Part shown: positions 52,289 through 60,748 of the stretch, piece by piece
Numbering within the stretch: position 1 is the stretch's first letter
How the letters are laid out: each line of letters starts with the position of its first letter
Assembly: GCA_964509205.1 (NCBI GenBank)
Contig: CAZDVW010000009.1
Coordinates: 1-64,000, forward strand
DNA length: 64,000 nt
Direction of reading: 5' to 3'
Origin: Duodenibacillus sp964509205
GTDB taxonomy: Bacteria; Pseudomonadota; Gammaproteobacteria; Burkholderiales; Burkholderiaceae_F
Notes under the pieces: model-generated
Seen by the model: only the letters and a program-made list of their open reading frames with translations
What the model was told of the DNA's origin: nothing
The model's database searches: none
Program-made: the position numbers and the translations under genes

Positions 52289-53191
52289 TTAAGAGACTTT
52301 TTGGTGCACGGGAAAATCGTTTGTCGGCAGAGTGCTCCAGTTGAGTTTGCGACGCAACATATCGTACTGATTAAAACCTTCCGGGTGCAACATAATGAAA
52401 TGGGAATCTTTACACGTTCCTATTTTAAGCACGTCTCCGACAAGCACGTCAAAGAAAACCTGAGCATCAAAACTGGCAACGGCACTTCTTGTCTCAGTAA
52501 CTTCAATGCGGACAGTTGAAGATCTCGGAACGAGAATGGGGCGGTTTGAAAGTGTGTGCGGCGCAATCGGGACAAGGAGCATGGCTCCGAGTGCCGGATG
52601 CATAATTGGACCGCCTGCACTCATCGCATAGGCTGTTGACCCTGTTGCTGTGCTTACGATAATGCCGTCGGCTCGCTGAATAGCGAGTTCCGTTTTGTCC
52701 ACGTAAAGCGTGTATTCCACCATGCCGAGAGCCCGACCATGACACAGGCCGATATCATTGGTTGCCAATGAGGTGAAGATGGGTTTTTCATCTCGGCAGA
52801 GCGTTCCTTCGAGCATCGGGCGTTCGTCTATGCAGTAGTGTCCGTTAAGCATTTCAGGAAGAACAGAATCCAATTCGTTAATGGCAATGTCTGTTATGAA
52901 TCCGAGGCGGCCTGCATTGACGCCAATGATCGGAATGTCATGTCTGGCAAAGGCGCGGGCGGCTCCGAGCATCGTACCATCGCCGCCGATGGTGATAATG
53001 GCATCAGCGCGTTCGGCGATCTCTTGGGGACTTGACGGAGGGAATTCCGATGTTCCAAGATCACGGACGCTGTTTGCGTCGAGAAGAACCGTCGCTCCGG
53101 ATGCTCGGACAAGATTGACAACTTTCCGAACATGCTCGGTCAAAACTTCGACAGGTTTGCTGATAATTGCAATACAGGAAAATGTTTTCAT
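52289..53191 (-). CDS. nadK: NAD kinase
   Basis: A 300-residue enzyme making NADP from NAD. Features are ITIGGDGTMLGAARAF, VNAGRLGFITDI, the TNDIGLCHG region and VSTATGSTAYAMSAGGP. It begins the DNA-repair run. It is divergent from the GNAT gene across 127 bases, where no hrcA or heat-shock element is evident. Confidence 0.97.
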   Translation of the reverse strand: MKTFSCIAIISKPVEVLTEHVRKVVNLVRASGATVLLDANSVRDLGTSEFPPSSPQEIAERADAIITIGGDGTMLGAARAFARHDIPIIGVNAGRLGFITDIAINELDSVLPEMLNGHYCIDERPMLEGTLCRDEKPIFTSLATNDIGLCHGRALGMVEYTLYVDKTELAIQRADGIIVSTATGSTAYAMSAGGPIMHPALGAMLLVPIAPHTLSNRPILVPRSSTVRIEVTETRSAVASFDAQVFFDVLVGDVLKIGTCKDSHFIMLHPEGFNQYDMLRRKLNWSTLPTNDFPVHQKVS

Positions 53192-53318
53192 GGCGGTGAG
53201 ATTATGTCATTTTCTGTCGGAAAAGAAATGCGTCGAAGTGAGTAGGAATGCGCACGTGAGCAAGAGCCGTGAAAGTGCCGCAATAGGATAATGTGCCGAT
53301 ATCGATACAGGAGTGGAT

Positions 53319-53801
53319 ATGCTTAATGGCCAAATTCGTTTTGCTGTTCCCGAAGATGTTCCCGTCATTCTTCAGTTTATTCGCAACTTGGCGAAATACG
53401 AGAAACTTGAAAATGAAGTTGTAGCGACCGAATCGCTTTTAACCGAATGGATTTTCGAGAAAAAGAAGGCGGAAGTACTGCTGGTATTTGATCAGGAACG
53501 TCCTGTCGGATATGCTTTGTTTTTTCATAATTTTTCGACATTCCTGGGGCGTGCCGGCATTTATTTGGAAGATTTGTTTGTTTTGCCGGATCAACGCGGG
53601 AAGGGTTATGGGAAAGCCCTTTTAAAATTTCTTGCAAAATTGACGCTCGAACGCGGATGCGGACGTTTGGAATGGTCTTGCTTGGACTGGAATAAACCGA
53701 GTTTGGGTTTTTATCACTCAATCGGCGCAAAACCTATGCACGGTTGGACGGTTCAAAGACTGGCAGGCAAAGATCTTTCGGATTTTGCACAGGAAAAATA
53801 A
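53319..53801 (+). CDS. GNAT-family N-acetyltransferase
   Basis: A 160-residue acetyltransferase similar to diamine/spermidine acetyltransferase-like proteins. Motifs are IRFAVPEDVPVILQFIRNLA at the start, the acetyl-CoA loop VLPDQRGKGYGKALLKFLA and WNKPSLGFYHSIGAK. The acceptor substrate cannot be told. ATG 53319 has AGGAG 5 bases upstream; the GTG at 53313 is in frame but lies inside that site. Confidence 0.9.
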   Translation: MLNGQIRFAVPEDVPVILQFIRNLAKYEKLENEVVATESLLTEWIFEKKKAEVLLVFDQERPVGYALFFHNFSTFLGRAGIYLEDLFVLPDQRGKGYGKALLKFLAKLTLERGCGRLEWSCLDWNKPSLGFYHSIGAKPMHGWTVQRLAGKDLSDFAQEK

Positions 53802-53818
53802 GACAGGGAAACGAAACC

Positions 53819-53844
53819 GTTCCCCGGAACTCCATCCGGGGAAC
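53819..53844. terminator. Hairpin between GNAT and FNR genes
   Basis: GTTCCCCGG pairs with CCGGGGAAC around an 8-base loop between convergent genes. No T run is present on either side, so the terminator call is moderate. Confidence 0.6.
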
Positions 53845-53854
53845 AGCGGGTTGA

Positions 53855-54937
53855 TTAATCATCAAATGTTGGCGTTTCCACTCCGAGCACTTTGTGCAGT
53901 TTCGGACTGGTTGTTGTGTATTGCAGATAGGTTTTCTTTTCCGGGAAAACGTATTTGCTTGCCCCGAAAGCGGCAAGTGCGCATTCGTGGAAGCCTGAAA
54001 GAATGAGTTTTTTCTTGCCGGGATAAATATTGCAGTCGCCGACGGCAAAGATTCCCGGAACAGATGTCTCAAATTTTTCTGTGTCCACAACAATCTGTTT
54101 GCGATCTAAAGTCAATCCCCAGTCTGCAACGGGACCGGGTTTGGGTTGAAGCCCGAAAAAGACGAGCAAGTGATCAAGCGGCATGCGCCGCGTCACGCCG
54201 TCTCCGCCCGTAATGTGAATTTCAGTGAGTTTTCCGTCTTTTTCTTCAAAGCCGGTTGCTTGCCCAACTTCGAATTGCATCTCCCAGTTTTCGCACAGTT
54301 CGCGCATTTTTGCGACAGAAGCATCCGCTGCTCGGAAACCGTCACGACGGTGAACAAGGACAACGCTCTCGGCTTTGCCGACAAGATTTAAAGTCCAATC
54401 AAGCGCAGAGTCGCCGCCGCCGAGAATGACGATGTTTTTCCCAGAAAAAAGGCTGGGATCTCTCACGCGGTAGTGGAGCTGGGTATTTTCGAACTTTTCA
54501 ATTCCCGGAACGCGGAGGGGGCGCGGTTGGAACGCGCCGACTCCTGAGGCAATGATGACGACCTTGCATAGGAAACGAGTCCCTTTGCTGGTTGCGACGT
54601 CAAAGAGTCCGTCTTCGCGCTTGGCCACTTTCGTTACTTCCTGTCCTAGATGGAAGAGAGGCTTGAAAGGATGAATTTGTTTTAACAAATTTTCTGTTAA
54701 TTCATAGCTCGAGTACACGGGAACGGCCGGAATGTCGTAAATGGGCTTTGTCGGGTAGAGTTCCATGCACTGTCCTCCGACATTGCGCAGGGAATCAACG
54801 ACATGGGCTTTGATGTCCAAAAGACCCAATTCAAAAACTTGAAATAACCCAACAGGACCTGCGCCGACGATCACGGCGTCGGTTTCGATCACTTCATCGG
54901 TACTCGGAGCGAGTGTCAAATAATCTTGAATAGCCAT
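53855..54937 (-). CDS. Ferredoxin/flavodoxin-NADP reductase, thioredoxin-reductase-like type
   Basis: A 360-residue two-dinucleotide-domain flavoprotein. The FAD motif is VGAGPVGLFQVFELGL, the NADP motif is VILGGGDSALDWTLNLV and the late FAD motif is VPGIFAVGDCNIYPGKKKLI. It lacks the CxxC redox pair of true thioredoxin reductase, and instead has GGQCMELYP, as in the TrxR-like FNR group. It reduces ferredoxin or flavodoxin with NADPH. I chose ATG 54937, where CAGGT precedes. Confidence 0.92.
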   Translation of the reverse strand: MAIQDYLTLAPSTDEVIETDAVIVGAGPVGLFQVFELGLLDIKAHVVDSLRNVGGQCMELYPTKPIYDIPAVPVYSSYELTENLLKQIHPFKPLFHLGQEVTKVAKREDGLFDVATSKGTRFLCKVVIIASGVGAFQPRPLRVPGIEKFENTQLHYRVRDPSLFSGKNIVILGGGDSALDWTLNLVGKAESVVLVHRRDGFRAADASVAKMRELCENWEMQFEVGQATGFEEKDGKLTEIHITGGDGVTRRMPLDHLLVFFGLQPKPGPVADWGLTLDRKQIVVDTEKFETSVPGIFAVGDCNIYPGKKKLILSGFHECALAAFGASKYVFPEKKTYLQYTTTSPKLHKVLGVETPTFDD

Positions 54938-55106
54938 TGTGTAAACCTGATTCTTTTTCGGGGTGCAATTCTCGCACAATGACGACGAAAAGCCTAAGAG
55001 GGAAGGCACGGTTTTCGGAGCAGGCTTACAAGGCCGCCGTCGATGAACCGCCGGGGTCGGGGTTCGGTGATTGACCGCAAGTGCGTTGCCCTGAGATTTT
55101 GAGCAT

Positions 55107-56597
55107 TTACTGCTTTTTCTCGTCTTTTAAGCGAGAACGAATCGCTCGCAGTTTGGCATCAATTTCGCTCATGGCGTAGAAGTCAGCGTCAGCCACTTTT
55201 TGAGCGTTGTCAAACTGATAGAGTGCGGCCCTGTCATTGCCGAGAAGCAGATACATATCTCCCGTGGCCGCATAAGACAGCGATCGTTTTCCGAGTGCTT
55301 CGTAACTGCGTGCGAGCAGGCCGAAGTAATCCGGATTTTGTTTGCTCAATGCCTTTTGATTCCGAAGGAACCGAATGACATCTTCATTTTTTCCTGCTTT
55401 GAAAAGCAGATCCGCATAGCTGGAAGCAATCATGGACGAATACGGATAACGATCGACAAGCTTTTTTGAGAGTGCAAGAGCTGCATTTTTCTCTTGGGGT
55501 GTCTTAGCTTGACTAAAAGAGACTTCTGAAAGATTCTTGTCTAAGAGGATGGATTGCCCGGAGACCAGCGACACGGCTTTCCGTATCTGTTCAAGAGCCA
55601 GATCAAGTTTTCCCAGCCGTTCATAAGCAACAGAAAGTCCGTAATGCGCAGCAACAGCGTCTTCTCCGACCGCTGTCTTGAGGGTTTCCTGAAACTGTCG
55701 AGAGACCGCAAGATAGCCGTCATAGCGTGTTTCCTGAAGAACACGCAGTCTGGCTCGGATCAGTTTGAAGTCGAGGCTGTCCTTGTGCTTTACCGCCGCC
55801 ATAGAACGCGTCCGGTTCTGCATGTCGCTCATGCGTTCGGTCGTCATGGGGTGCGTTGAAAGATAGGCGGAGGACGCTGATTCGTAGTAGCGATTGTTTT
55901 GTTGGAGCTTCGAGAAGAAGCTTTCCATGCCTTTTGGATTAAATCCGGCGTTGGTCAGGTTAGAAAGGCCGACACGATCTGCTTCGCGTTCGGCATCGCG
56001 TGAGTAAGAAAGCTGATTTTGAATCATAGCCGCTTGTGTGCCCATGGCGATTGCAACAGCCGCATTTCCTCCGGAACTTCCGCCGGTACGCGCTGCCAGG
56101 ATGGCAAGAAGAATTGATCCAACCGTCATAGCAAGCGAACCCTGACTTTGTTCGATCATCCGCGCAATATGGCGTTGCGTAACGTGTCCGATTTCATGCC
56201 CGATCACGCCGGCCAATTCACTTTCGTTATCTGCGGCAACAACAAGCCCCGTGTGTACGGCAATAAACCCTCCGGGCAAGGCAAAAGCGTTAAGTGATTT
56301 GTCTCGAACAGGAAAGAAAAAGAAATCGTAGGGCTGAGTTTTCCCGGCGGCGACAAGCCGATAACCGAGCCGATTCAGATAGTCGAGGGATTCGTCATCG
56401 GACAGATAAGAATCTTCGGCTCGAATGTGCCGCATGATTTCTTCTCCGTACTCTCGTTCCTGTGTGAGCGTCAGATCCGCCCCTGCAACAGTTCCGAGAC
56501 TTGGCAGATTCATGTCAAGGTCATTCGCAAAGGCGGGGAAACCGGCTAATGCGATCGAAGCACTGGTGGCAAGACAGACGAGGCGTTTAAGAAGCAT
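55107..56597 (-). CDS. bepA: Periplasmic M48 metalloprotease, BepA-like
   Basis: A 496-residue exported protease with a signal peptide (about 1-24, ending in PAFAND). The zinc motif is HEIGHVTQRH (H134, E135, H138), with the third ligand in YSRDAEREADRVG. C-terminal TPR-like repeats (about 300-490) bind the BAM complex in E. coli BepA, where the enzyme promotes or degrades stalled LptD. It is divergent from azlC with a 78-base gap. Confidence 0.93.
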   Translation of the reverse strand: MLLKRLVCLATSASIALAGFPAFANDLDMNLPSLGTVAGADLTLTQEREYGEEIMRHIRAEDSYLSDDESLDYLNRLGYRLVAAGKTQPYDFFFFPVRDKSLNAFALPGGFIAVHTGLVVAADNESELAGVIGHEIGHVTQRHIARMIEQSQGSLAMTVGSILLAILAARTGGSSGGNAAVAIAMGTQAAMIQNQLSYSRDAEREADRVGLSNLTNAGFNPKGMESFFSKLQQNNRYYESASSAYLSTHPMTTERMSDMQNRTRSMAAVKHKDSLDFKLIRARLRVLQETRYDGYLAVSRQFQETLKTAVGEDAVAAHYGLSVAYERLGKLDLALEQIRKAVSLVSGQSILLDKNLSEVSFSQAKTPQEKNAALALSKKLVDRYPYSSMIASSYADLLFKAGKNEDVIRFLRNQKALSKQNPDYFGLLARSYEALGKRSLSYAATGDMYLLLGNDRAALYQFDNAQKVADADFYAMSEIDAKLRAIRSRLKDEKKQ

Positions 56598-56675
56598 GTG
56601 ATACGAAGCGGTAAATTAACATGTTTTTCCGTATCATACCGCCCCACGCATCAGTCAGGTTACCTTGGAAACATT

Positions 56676-57392
56676 GTGAAAACAAAGGATCTTCCGACGA
56701 CAGCAGAAAGGTCGTCGAATTGGAAAAAAGCATTTTGGGATTCTGTCCCTGTGATGGCAGGATATGTGCCGATCGGCGCGGCATTCGGCTTCTTAGGCGT
56801 TCAGTCGGGTTTGCCGGGATGGTTCATTGTTTTGACGTCGATGTTTGTTTATGCCGGCGCATCTCAATTCATGATGATTCCGATGGCCGTGGCAGGACTT
56901 TCGATTCCAGTCATCGCTTTGGCGACCTTTGTTGTCAACCTGCGGCACGCTTTTTATGGAATTTCACTTCTGGATCGGCTTGACGCTGGGAAAATCAAGC
57001 GATGGTATTGCGTGTTTGCTCTCACGGACGAAACTTTTTCTCTTGTCACGACGTTGCCGAAGACAGTGAGTGCAGATCGGATCTTTGCACTTAGTTTTCT
57101 CAATCAGCTGTGGTGGATTGTCGGAACACTCCTAGGCGTCTGCATTGGATTGCAGGCTCAAATTGCACTCTCCGGGATGGATTTTGTGCTGTGCTGTCTT
57201 TTCGCCATGCTTGCGACGGAACAATGGAGATGCCGAAAGACATCTTGGTCGCTTTGGTGTGCGCTTATTGCGTATCCGATAGCATGGTTCTTCTTTGAGA
57301 AGCAAGCGCTTTTAGTCTCTATCGCACTGTGTGCCGTTGCAGGCTTTTTGTGGGGACAGCGCAAAGAAAAGTCGGGAGAAACGGATGTCTGA
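56676..57392 (+). CDS. azlC: AzlC-family branched-chain amino acid exporter, large subunit
   Basis: A 238-residue membrane protein with about six hydrophobic segments. The AzlC hallmarks are SVPVMAGYVPIGAAFGFL, FVYAGASQFMMI and NLRHAFYGISLLDRL. I chose GTG 56676 because TTGGAAA precedes it; codons before it enter the bepA promoter region. It overlaps azlD, so the pair forms the usual two-component exporter. Confidence 0.9.
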   Translation: MKTKDLPTTAERSSNWKKAFWDSVPVMAGYVPIGAAFGFLGVQSGLPGWFIVLTSMFVYAGASQFMMIPMAVAGLSIPVIALATFVVNLRHAFYGISLLDRLDAGKIKRWYCVFALTDETFSLVTTLPKTVSADRIFALSFLNQLWWIVGTLLGVCIGLQAQIALSGMDFVLCCLFAMLATEQWRCRKTSWSLWCALIAYPIAWFFFEKQALLVSIALCAVAGFLWGQRKEKSGETDV

Positions 57393-57729
57393 GAGTCTGT
57401 ATCTTGTTTTCATCGTCTTGGCGATGACCGTGGTTACATTTGCCATTCGCGCTGTTCCGTTTGTTCTTGGAAGCCATTTGTTGCAAAAGCAAAAATGGAT
57501 TCGGCATTTGGGGGAATTTCTTCCCCTGTCCATTATGGTTCTTTTGATCTTGGGGAGTCTGTTTGATACGGTTGAGCGGGATTGGAAGCTGGGAGTTGCC
57601 GGAGTCTTGAGCGTTTCTTTGGTCGTTGGTCTGCAGTGGCGGTTTAAGCGACCGCTGCTGTCAATTTTTTCCGGAGCCATTCTTTTCATCGCATTTTCGA
57701 ATGGATGGATCTCTTCCATTTCCTTTTAG
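57385..57729 (+). CDS. azlD: AzlD-family branched-chain amino acid exporter, small subunit
   Basis: A 114-residue membrane protein with about four hydrophobic segments. VVTFAIRAVPFVLG and HLGEFLPLSIMVLLIL are typical of AzlD. GGGAG lies upstream of ATG 57385, which overlaps the azlC stop. Confidence 0.9.
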   Translation: MSESLYLVFIVLAMTVVTFAIRAVPFVLGSHLLQKQKWIRHLGEFLPLSIMVLLILGSLFDTVERDWKLGVAGVLSVSLVVGLQWRFKRPLLSIFSGAILFIAFSNGWISSISF

Positions 57730-57850
57730 ACAGCAAGATTGTTCGGCTAGAATACTCCGCAATGCGTCGGAACTGCGGATTCTCGGCGCGGAGACTGATT
57801 TTTAAGCACGGTTATGTGCGTTGATGCACGTTGTTTTTTGGAACGGACGA

Positions 57851-59935
57851 ATGCCTGACGTCAAGAAAAATGAAGAGGTTTGCGAGAACAAACCCGTTAA
57901 CTTTATCCGAAATATTATTGAGGCTGACCTTGCGGAGGGAGTCAATCTTCCTCGCTACTGGTGCGGCCATCCGGCACCATACTCGGAGCAATTGGAAAAA
58001 GGAGAGCCGGACACGGCACGCATTCGTACTCGGTTTCCGCCGGAACCGAACGGGTATTTGCACATCGGACATGCTAAAGCGATTTGCTTGAATTTCGGAC
58101 TCGCTCACGATTACGGCGGTCGTTGTCATATGCGCTTTGATGATACGAACCCCGTCAAGGAAGATCAAGAGTATGTGGACGCTATCGAAGAAAGCATTCG
58201 TTGGCTTGGATTCGACTGGAAAAACGGTGCGGAAAATAATTTGTACTACGCATCCAATTACTTTGAGTATATGTATGCGTTTGCTGAGTATCTCGTGAAA
58301 ACGGGATATGCGTATGTTGATGAACAGACGCCGGATCAGATGCGTGAAAACCGCGGTACTCTCACAGAGCCGGGAAAGGATTCTCCGTACAGAAACCGCA
58401 GTGTGGAGGAAAATCTCCGACTGTTCCGAGAGATGCGGGCTGGGAAACATCCTGAAGGCTCCATGGTTCTGCGCGCAAAGATTGACATGGCCTCTCCGAA
58501 TATCAATTTGCGGGATCCGGCCATTTATCGAATCCGATTCGCAGAGCATCAGGCCACAGGGCGCACATGGTGTATTTATCCGATGTATACCTTTGCACAT
58601 CCGATTGAGGATTCGTTGGAAAACATAACGCACTCGATCTGTACGCTCGAATTTGATGACCAAAGGGCTTTTTATGATTGGGCGCTTGAACGGATTGTTC
58701 CCGTTTTGCGGACGCCGCAGTTTAAAGAGGCGGTTGATCGAATTTCTGCGATGAGTCAGGGGAAAGACCCGCTTGCTGTTGATTTCGTGAAGGCCGCTTT
58801 TGAGGCAAGGGAAAAACTTGGCAAGAGCGAACCGGAGATTCGGATGAATTCCCTTTTCGAGGCTTGGAAGAATGCAGGAATTCCTGCGGCCGTTTCAGAG
58901 CCGAGCGCTAAGGAATTCTTTTCACTGATTCTGCAGAACGCAGAAAGTTTTACACCGCTACTGCAGAGTGCGCTTTCCGTTGTTCGGAAGAATTTTTTCC
59001 TCTTGTCTCATCAATACGAATTCAATCGACTCAATCTCACGTATGTTGTTTTGAGCAAGCGCAAGCTTATTCAGCTTGTCGATGAGAAACTTGTGGACGG
59101 CTGGGATGATCCGAGAATGCCGACGCTTGTGGGTTTGCGCCGTCGCGGATTTACGCCGCGCTCGATTCAAAATTTTGTCGAGCGTTGCGGTGTTTCGCGT
59201 GCAGCCGGCGGCTGGATTGATTACTCGCTTTTGGAGCAGTGTCTTCGCGAAGATCTTGAAACAAATGCCCCGAGACGCTTTGGGATTGTGCGTCCCTTGA
59301 AACTTATTTTGGACAATTATCCGGAAGGAAAGAGTGAGACTCTTGTGGCTCCCAACCATCCGCAAAGACCGGAGATGGGAACTCGGGAAATTACGATGAG
59401 CCGAGAACTTTGGATTGAGGCGGATGATTTTGCAGAGATTCCGCCGAAAGGGTATCGCAGACTCACTGTTCCGGCAGACGGGAGTCCGGCGAAACCGGTG
59501 CGGTTGCGCTACGGATATGTCATTGTTCCCACTTCTTTTGAAAAAGGAGCGGACGGAAGCGTTGTGTGCGTGCATGCGCAGTATTTGCCTGAAACAAAGA
59601 CAGGAACGGCGGGTGCGGATTCTGTGAAAACGAAAGCGGCCATTCACTGGTTGGATGCTGCCTCTGTGGTTCCGGCCGTCCTGAAGTTTTATGACCGACT
59701 TTTCACGGAAGCCCATCCGGATGCGGCGCCCGATTATCGTACGCTCATCAATCCGCAGAGCAAGCGTGTTTTCCACGGTTATGTGGAGAAAGCTGTTGCT
59801 GAGGCGGCTCCTGACGAGCATTTCCAGTTCGAGAGAACGGGGTATTTTGTAACGGATCGCATGGATCACACACAAGAGAAGCCTGTGCTTAATTTGGCAG
59901 TCGGATTGCGCGACAGCTGGTCCAAAAAGAATTAA
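57851..59935 (+). CDS. glnS: Glutaminyl-tRNA synthetase with an internal insertion
   Basis: A 694-residue class I synthetase. The HIGH motif is PEPNGYLHIGHAKAICLNFG (64-83), the KMSKS-type loop is VVLSKRKLIQLV (399-410) and the two anticodon-binding beta barrels follow (FGIVRPLKLILDNYPEG onwards). Normal bacterial GlnRS is about 550-590 residues. The excess comes from about 100 residues (284-385) between FYDWALERI and LSHQYEFNRLNLTYVVLSKR, normally almost adjacent. I chose ATG 57851 because homology begins soon after; earlier in-frame codons are possible. Confidence 0.97.
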   Translation: MPDVKKNEEVCENKPVNFIRNIIEADLAEGVNLPRYWCGHPAPYSEQLEKGEPDTARIRTRFPPEPNGYLHIGHAKAICLNFGLAHDYGGRCHMRFDDTNPVKEDQEYVDAIEESIRWLGFDWKNGAENNLYYASNYFEYMYAFAEYLVKTGYAYVDEQTPDQMRENRGTLTEPGKDSPYRNRSVEENLRLFREMRAGKHPEGSMVLRAKIDMASPNINLRDPAIYRIRFAEHQATGRTWCIYPMYTFAHPIEDSLENITHSICTLEFDDQRAFYDWALERIVPVLRTPQFKEAVDRISAMSQGKDPLAVDFVKAAFEAREKLGKSEPEIRMNSLFEAWKNAGIPAAVSEPSAKEFFSLILQNAESFTPLLQSALSVVRKNFFLLSHQYEFNRLNLTYVVLSKRKLIQLVDEKLVDGWDDPRMPTLVGLRRRGFTPRSIQNFVERCGVSRAAGGWIDYSLLEQCLREDLETNAPRRFGIVRPLKLILDNYPEGKSETLVAPNHPQRPEMGTREITMSRELWIEADDFAEIPPKGYRRLTVPADGSPAKPVRLRYGYVIVPTSFEKGADGSVVCVHAQYLPETKTGTAGADSVKTKAAIHWLDAASVVPAVLKFYDRLFTEAHPDAAPDYRTLINPQSKRVFHGYVEKAVAEAAPDEHFQFERTGYFVTDRMDHTQEKPVLNLAVGLRDSWSKKN

Positions 59936-59962
59936 TTTGCAACGTTTTGCGGGATTGAAATC

Positions 59963-60454
59963 GTGCGAAAATTTTTACAGGAATTTCAAGCGTTTATTTC
60001 AAGGGGAAATGTCCTTGATCTTGCCGTCGCCGTTATCATCGGAGCGGCCTTTTCATCGATCGTCAACAGCCTCGTCAAAGATATTATCAATCCTTTGGTT
60101 GGGTTTATTGTCGGCAGACCGGATTTCACCAATCTGTTTGTTGTGCTCCGCCGTCCGGAAAATTATGTCGGAGCAGAAACGTACGAGGCTCTCACAAAGG
60201 CCGGTGCAACGGTGTTCGGCTATGGCGCCTTTCTGACGGCGGTCGTGAACTTCGTTTTATTAGCGTTTGTGATTTTCCTTTTAATTAAATTTGTCACACA
60301 AACGCGGCAGAAGCTTGAGCGATTGGTCGAAGAGAAGAAAGAAGAAGTTAAAGAAAAGACGCCGGATCCGATTCCGGAGAATGTGCTCCTTTTAAGAGAA
60401 ATACGCGACCTCCTTAAAGAATCAGAAAAATCTCCAAAACACACAAAGAAATGA
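59963..60454 (+). CDS. mscL: Large-conductance mechanosensitive channel MscL
   Basis: A 163-residue channel that opens under membrane tension to release solutes. The N-terminal helix and TM1 are FQAFISRGNVLDLAVAVIIG then FSSIVNSLVKDIINPL, TM2 is AVVNFVLLAFVIFLLIKFV, and a long charged C-terminal helix ends in a lysine-rich tail. The start is GTG 59963. It is longer than E. coli MscL (136) because of the periplasmic loop and tail. It stands 27 bases after glnS. Confidence 0.96.
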   Translation: MRKFLQEFQAFISRGNVLDLAVAVIIGAAFSSIVNSLVKDIINPLVGFIVGRPDFTNLFVVLRRPENYVGAETYEALTKAGATVFGYGAFLTAVVNFVLLAFVIFLLIKFVTQTRQKLERLVEEKKEEVKEKTPDPIPENVLLLREIRDLLKESEKSPKHTKK

Positions 60455-60748
60455 CAGGAAAGGGAAGGTGTTTTTTCGGGGATTCTGGTGAGAAAGACAT
60501 CGAAACGGCTTCATTCAAAGTGATTTAGACCGCTAAGGCGGCGGTTGTTGCGGAAGGCCGCAAGGGAATTCGTTCAGGAAAAAAGACCTTTTCTCAGAGG
60601 AGAAATCTTCTGTCGTTTCTGTGTGTGCAGAGAAAGGCGGGTCAACTCCGCTTTTAAGCGCAACACACTATAATCGGATTAACTGGTTTTTAGGAAAACA
60701 ATATCTTGTGTTTTCTGTAAGTGATTCTATCTTTTAATGAGGTTAACT
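60455..60748 (+). promoter_or_regulatory. Non-coding, hairpin-rich gap between mscL and glyA with a -10 box
   Basis: No gene is visible in 294 bases. Hairpins are CCGC/GCGG (60530-60541), TTGCGG/CCGCAA (60548-60563) and TTTCTC/GAGAAA around 60590-60606. A stem ending in CTTTT (60634-60655) looks like a weak terminator. A perfect TATAAT (60669-60674) without a good -35 should be the glyA promoter, and GAAAACA/TGTTTTC could pair in its leader. Confidence 0.5.

Noticed and set aside
58958..59875. 305-codon open frame on the minus strand, and another at 57812-58663
   Set aside because: Both are antisense shadows of glnS with basic, low-complexity translations.
60480..60660. Glycine riboswitch upstream of glyA
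   Set aside because: ACCGCTAAGG resembles part of the aptamer, but the remaining conserved segments are not found in order.
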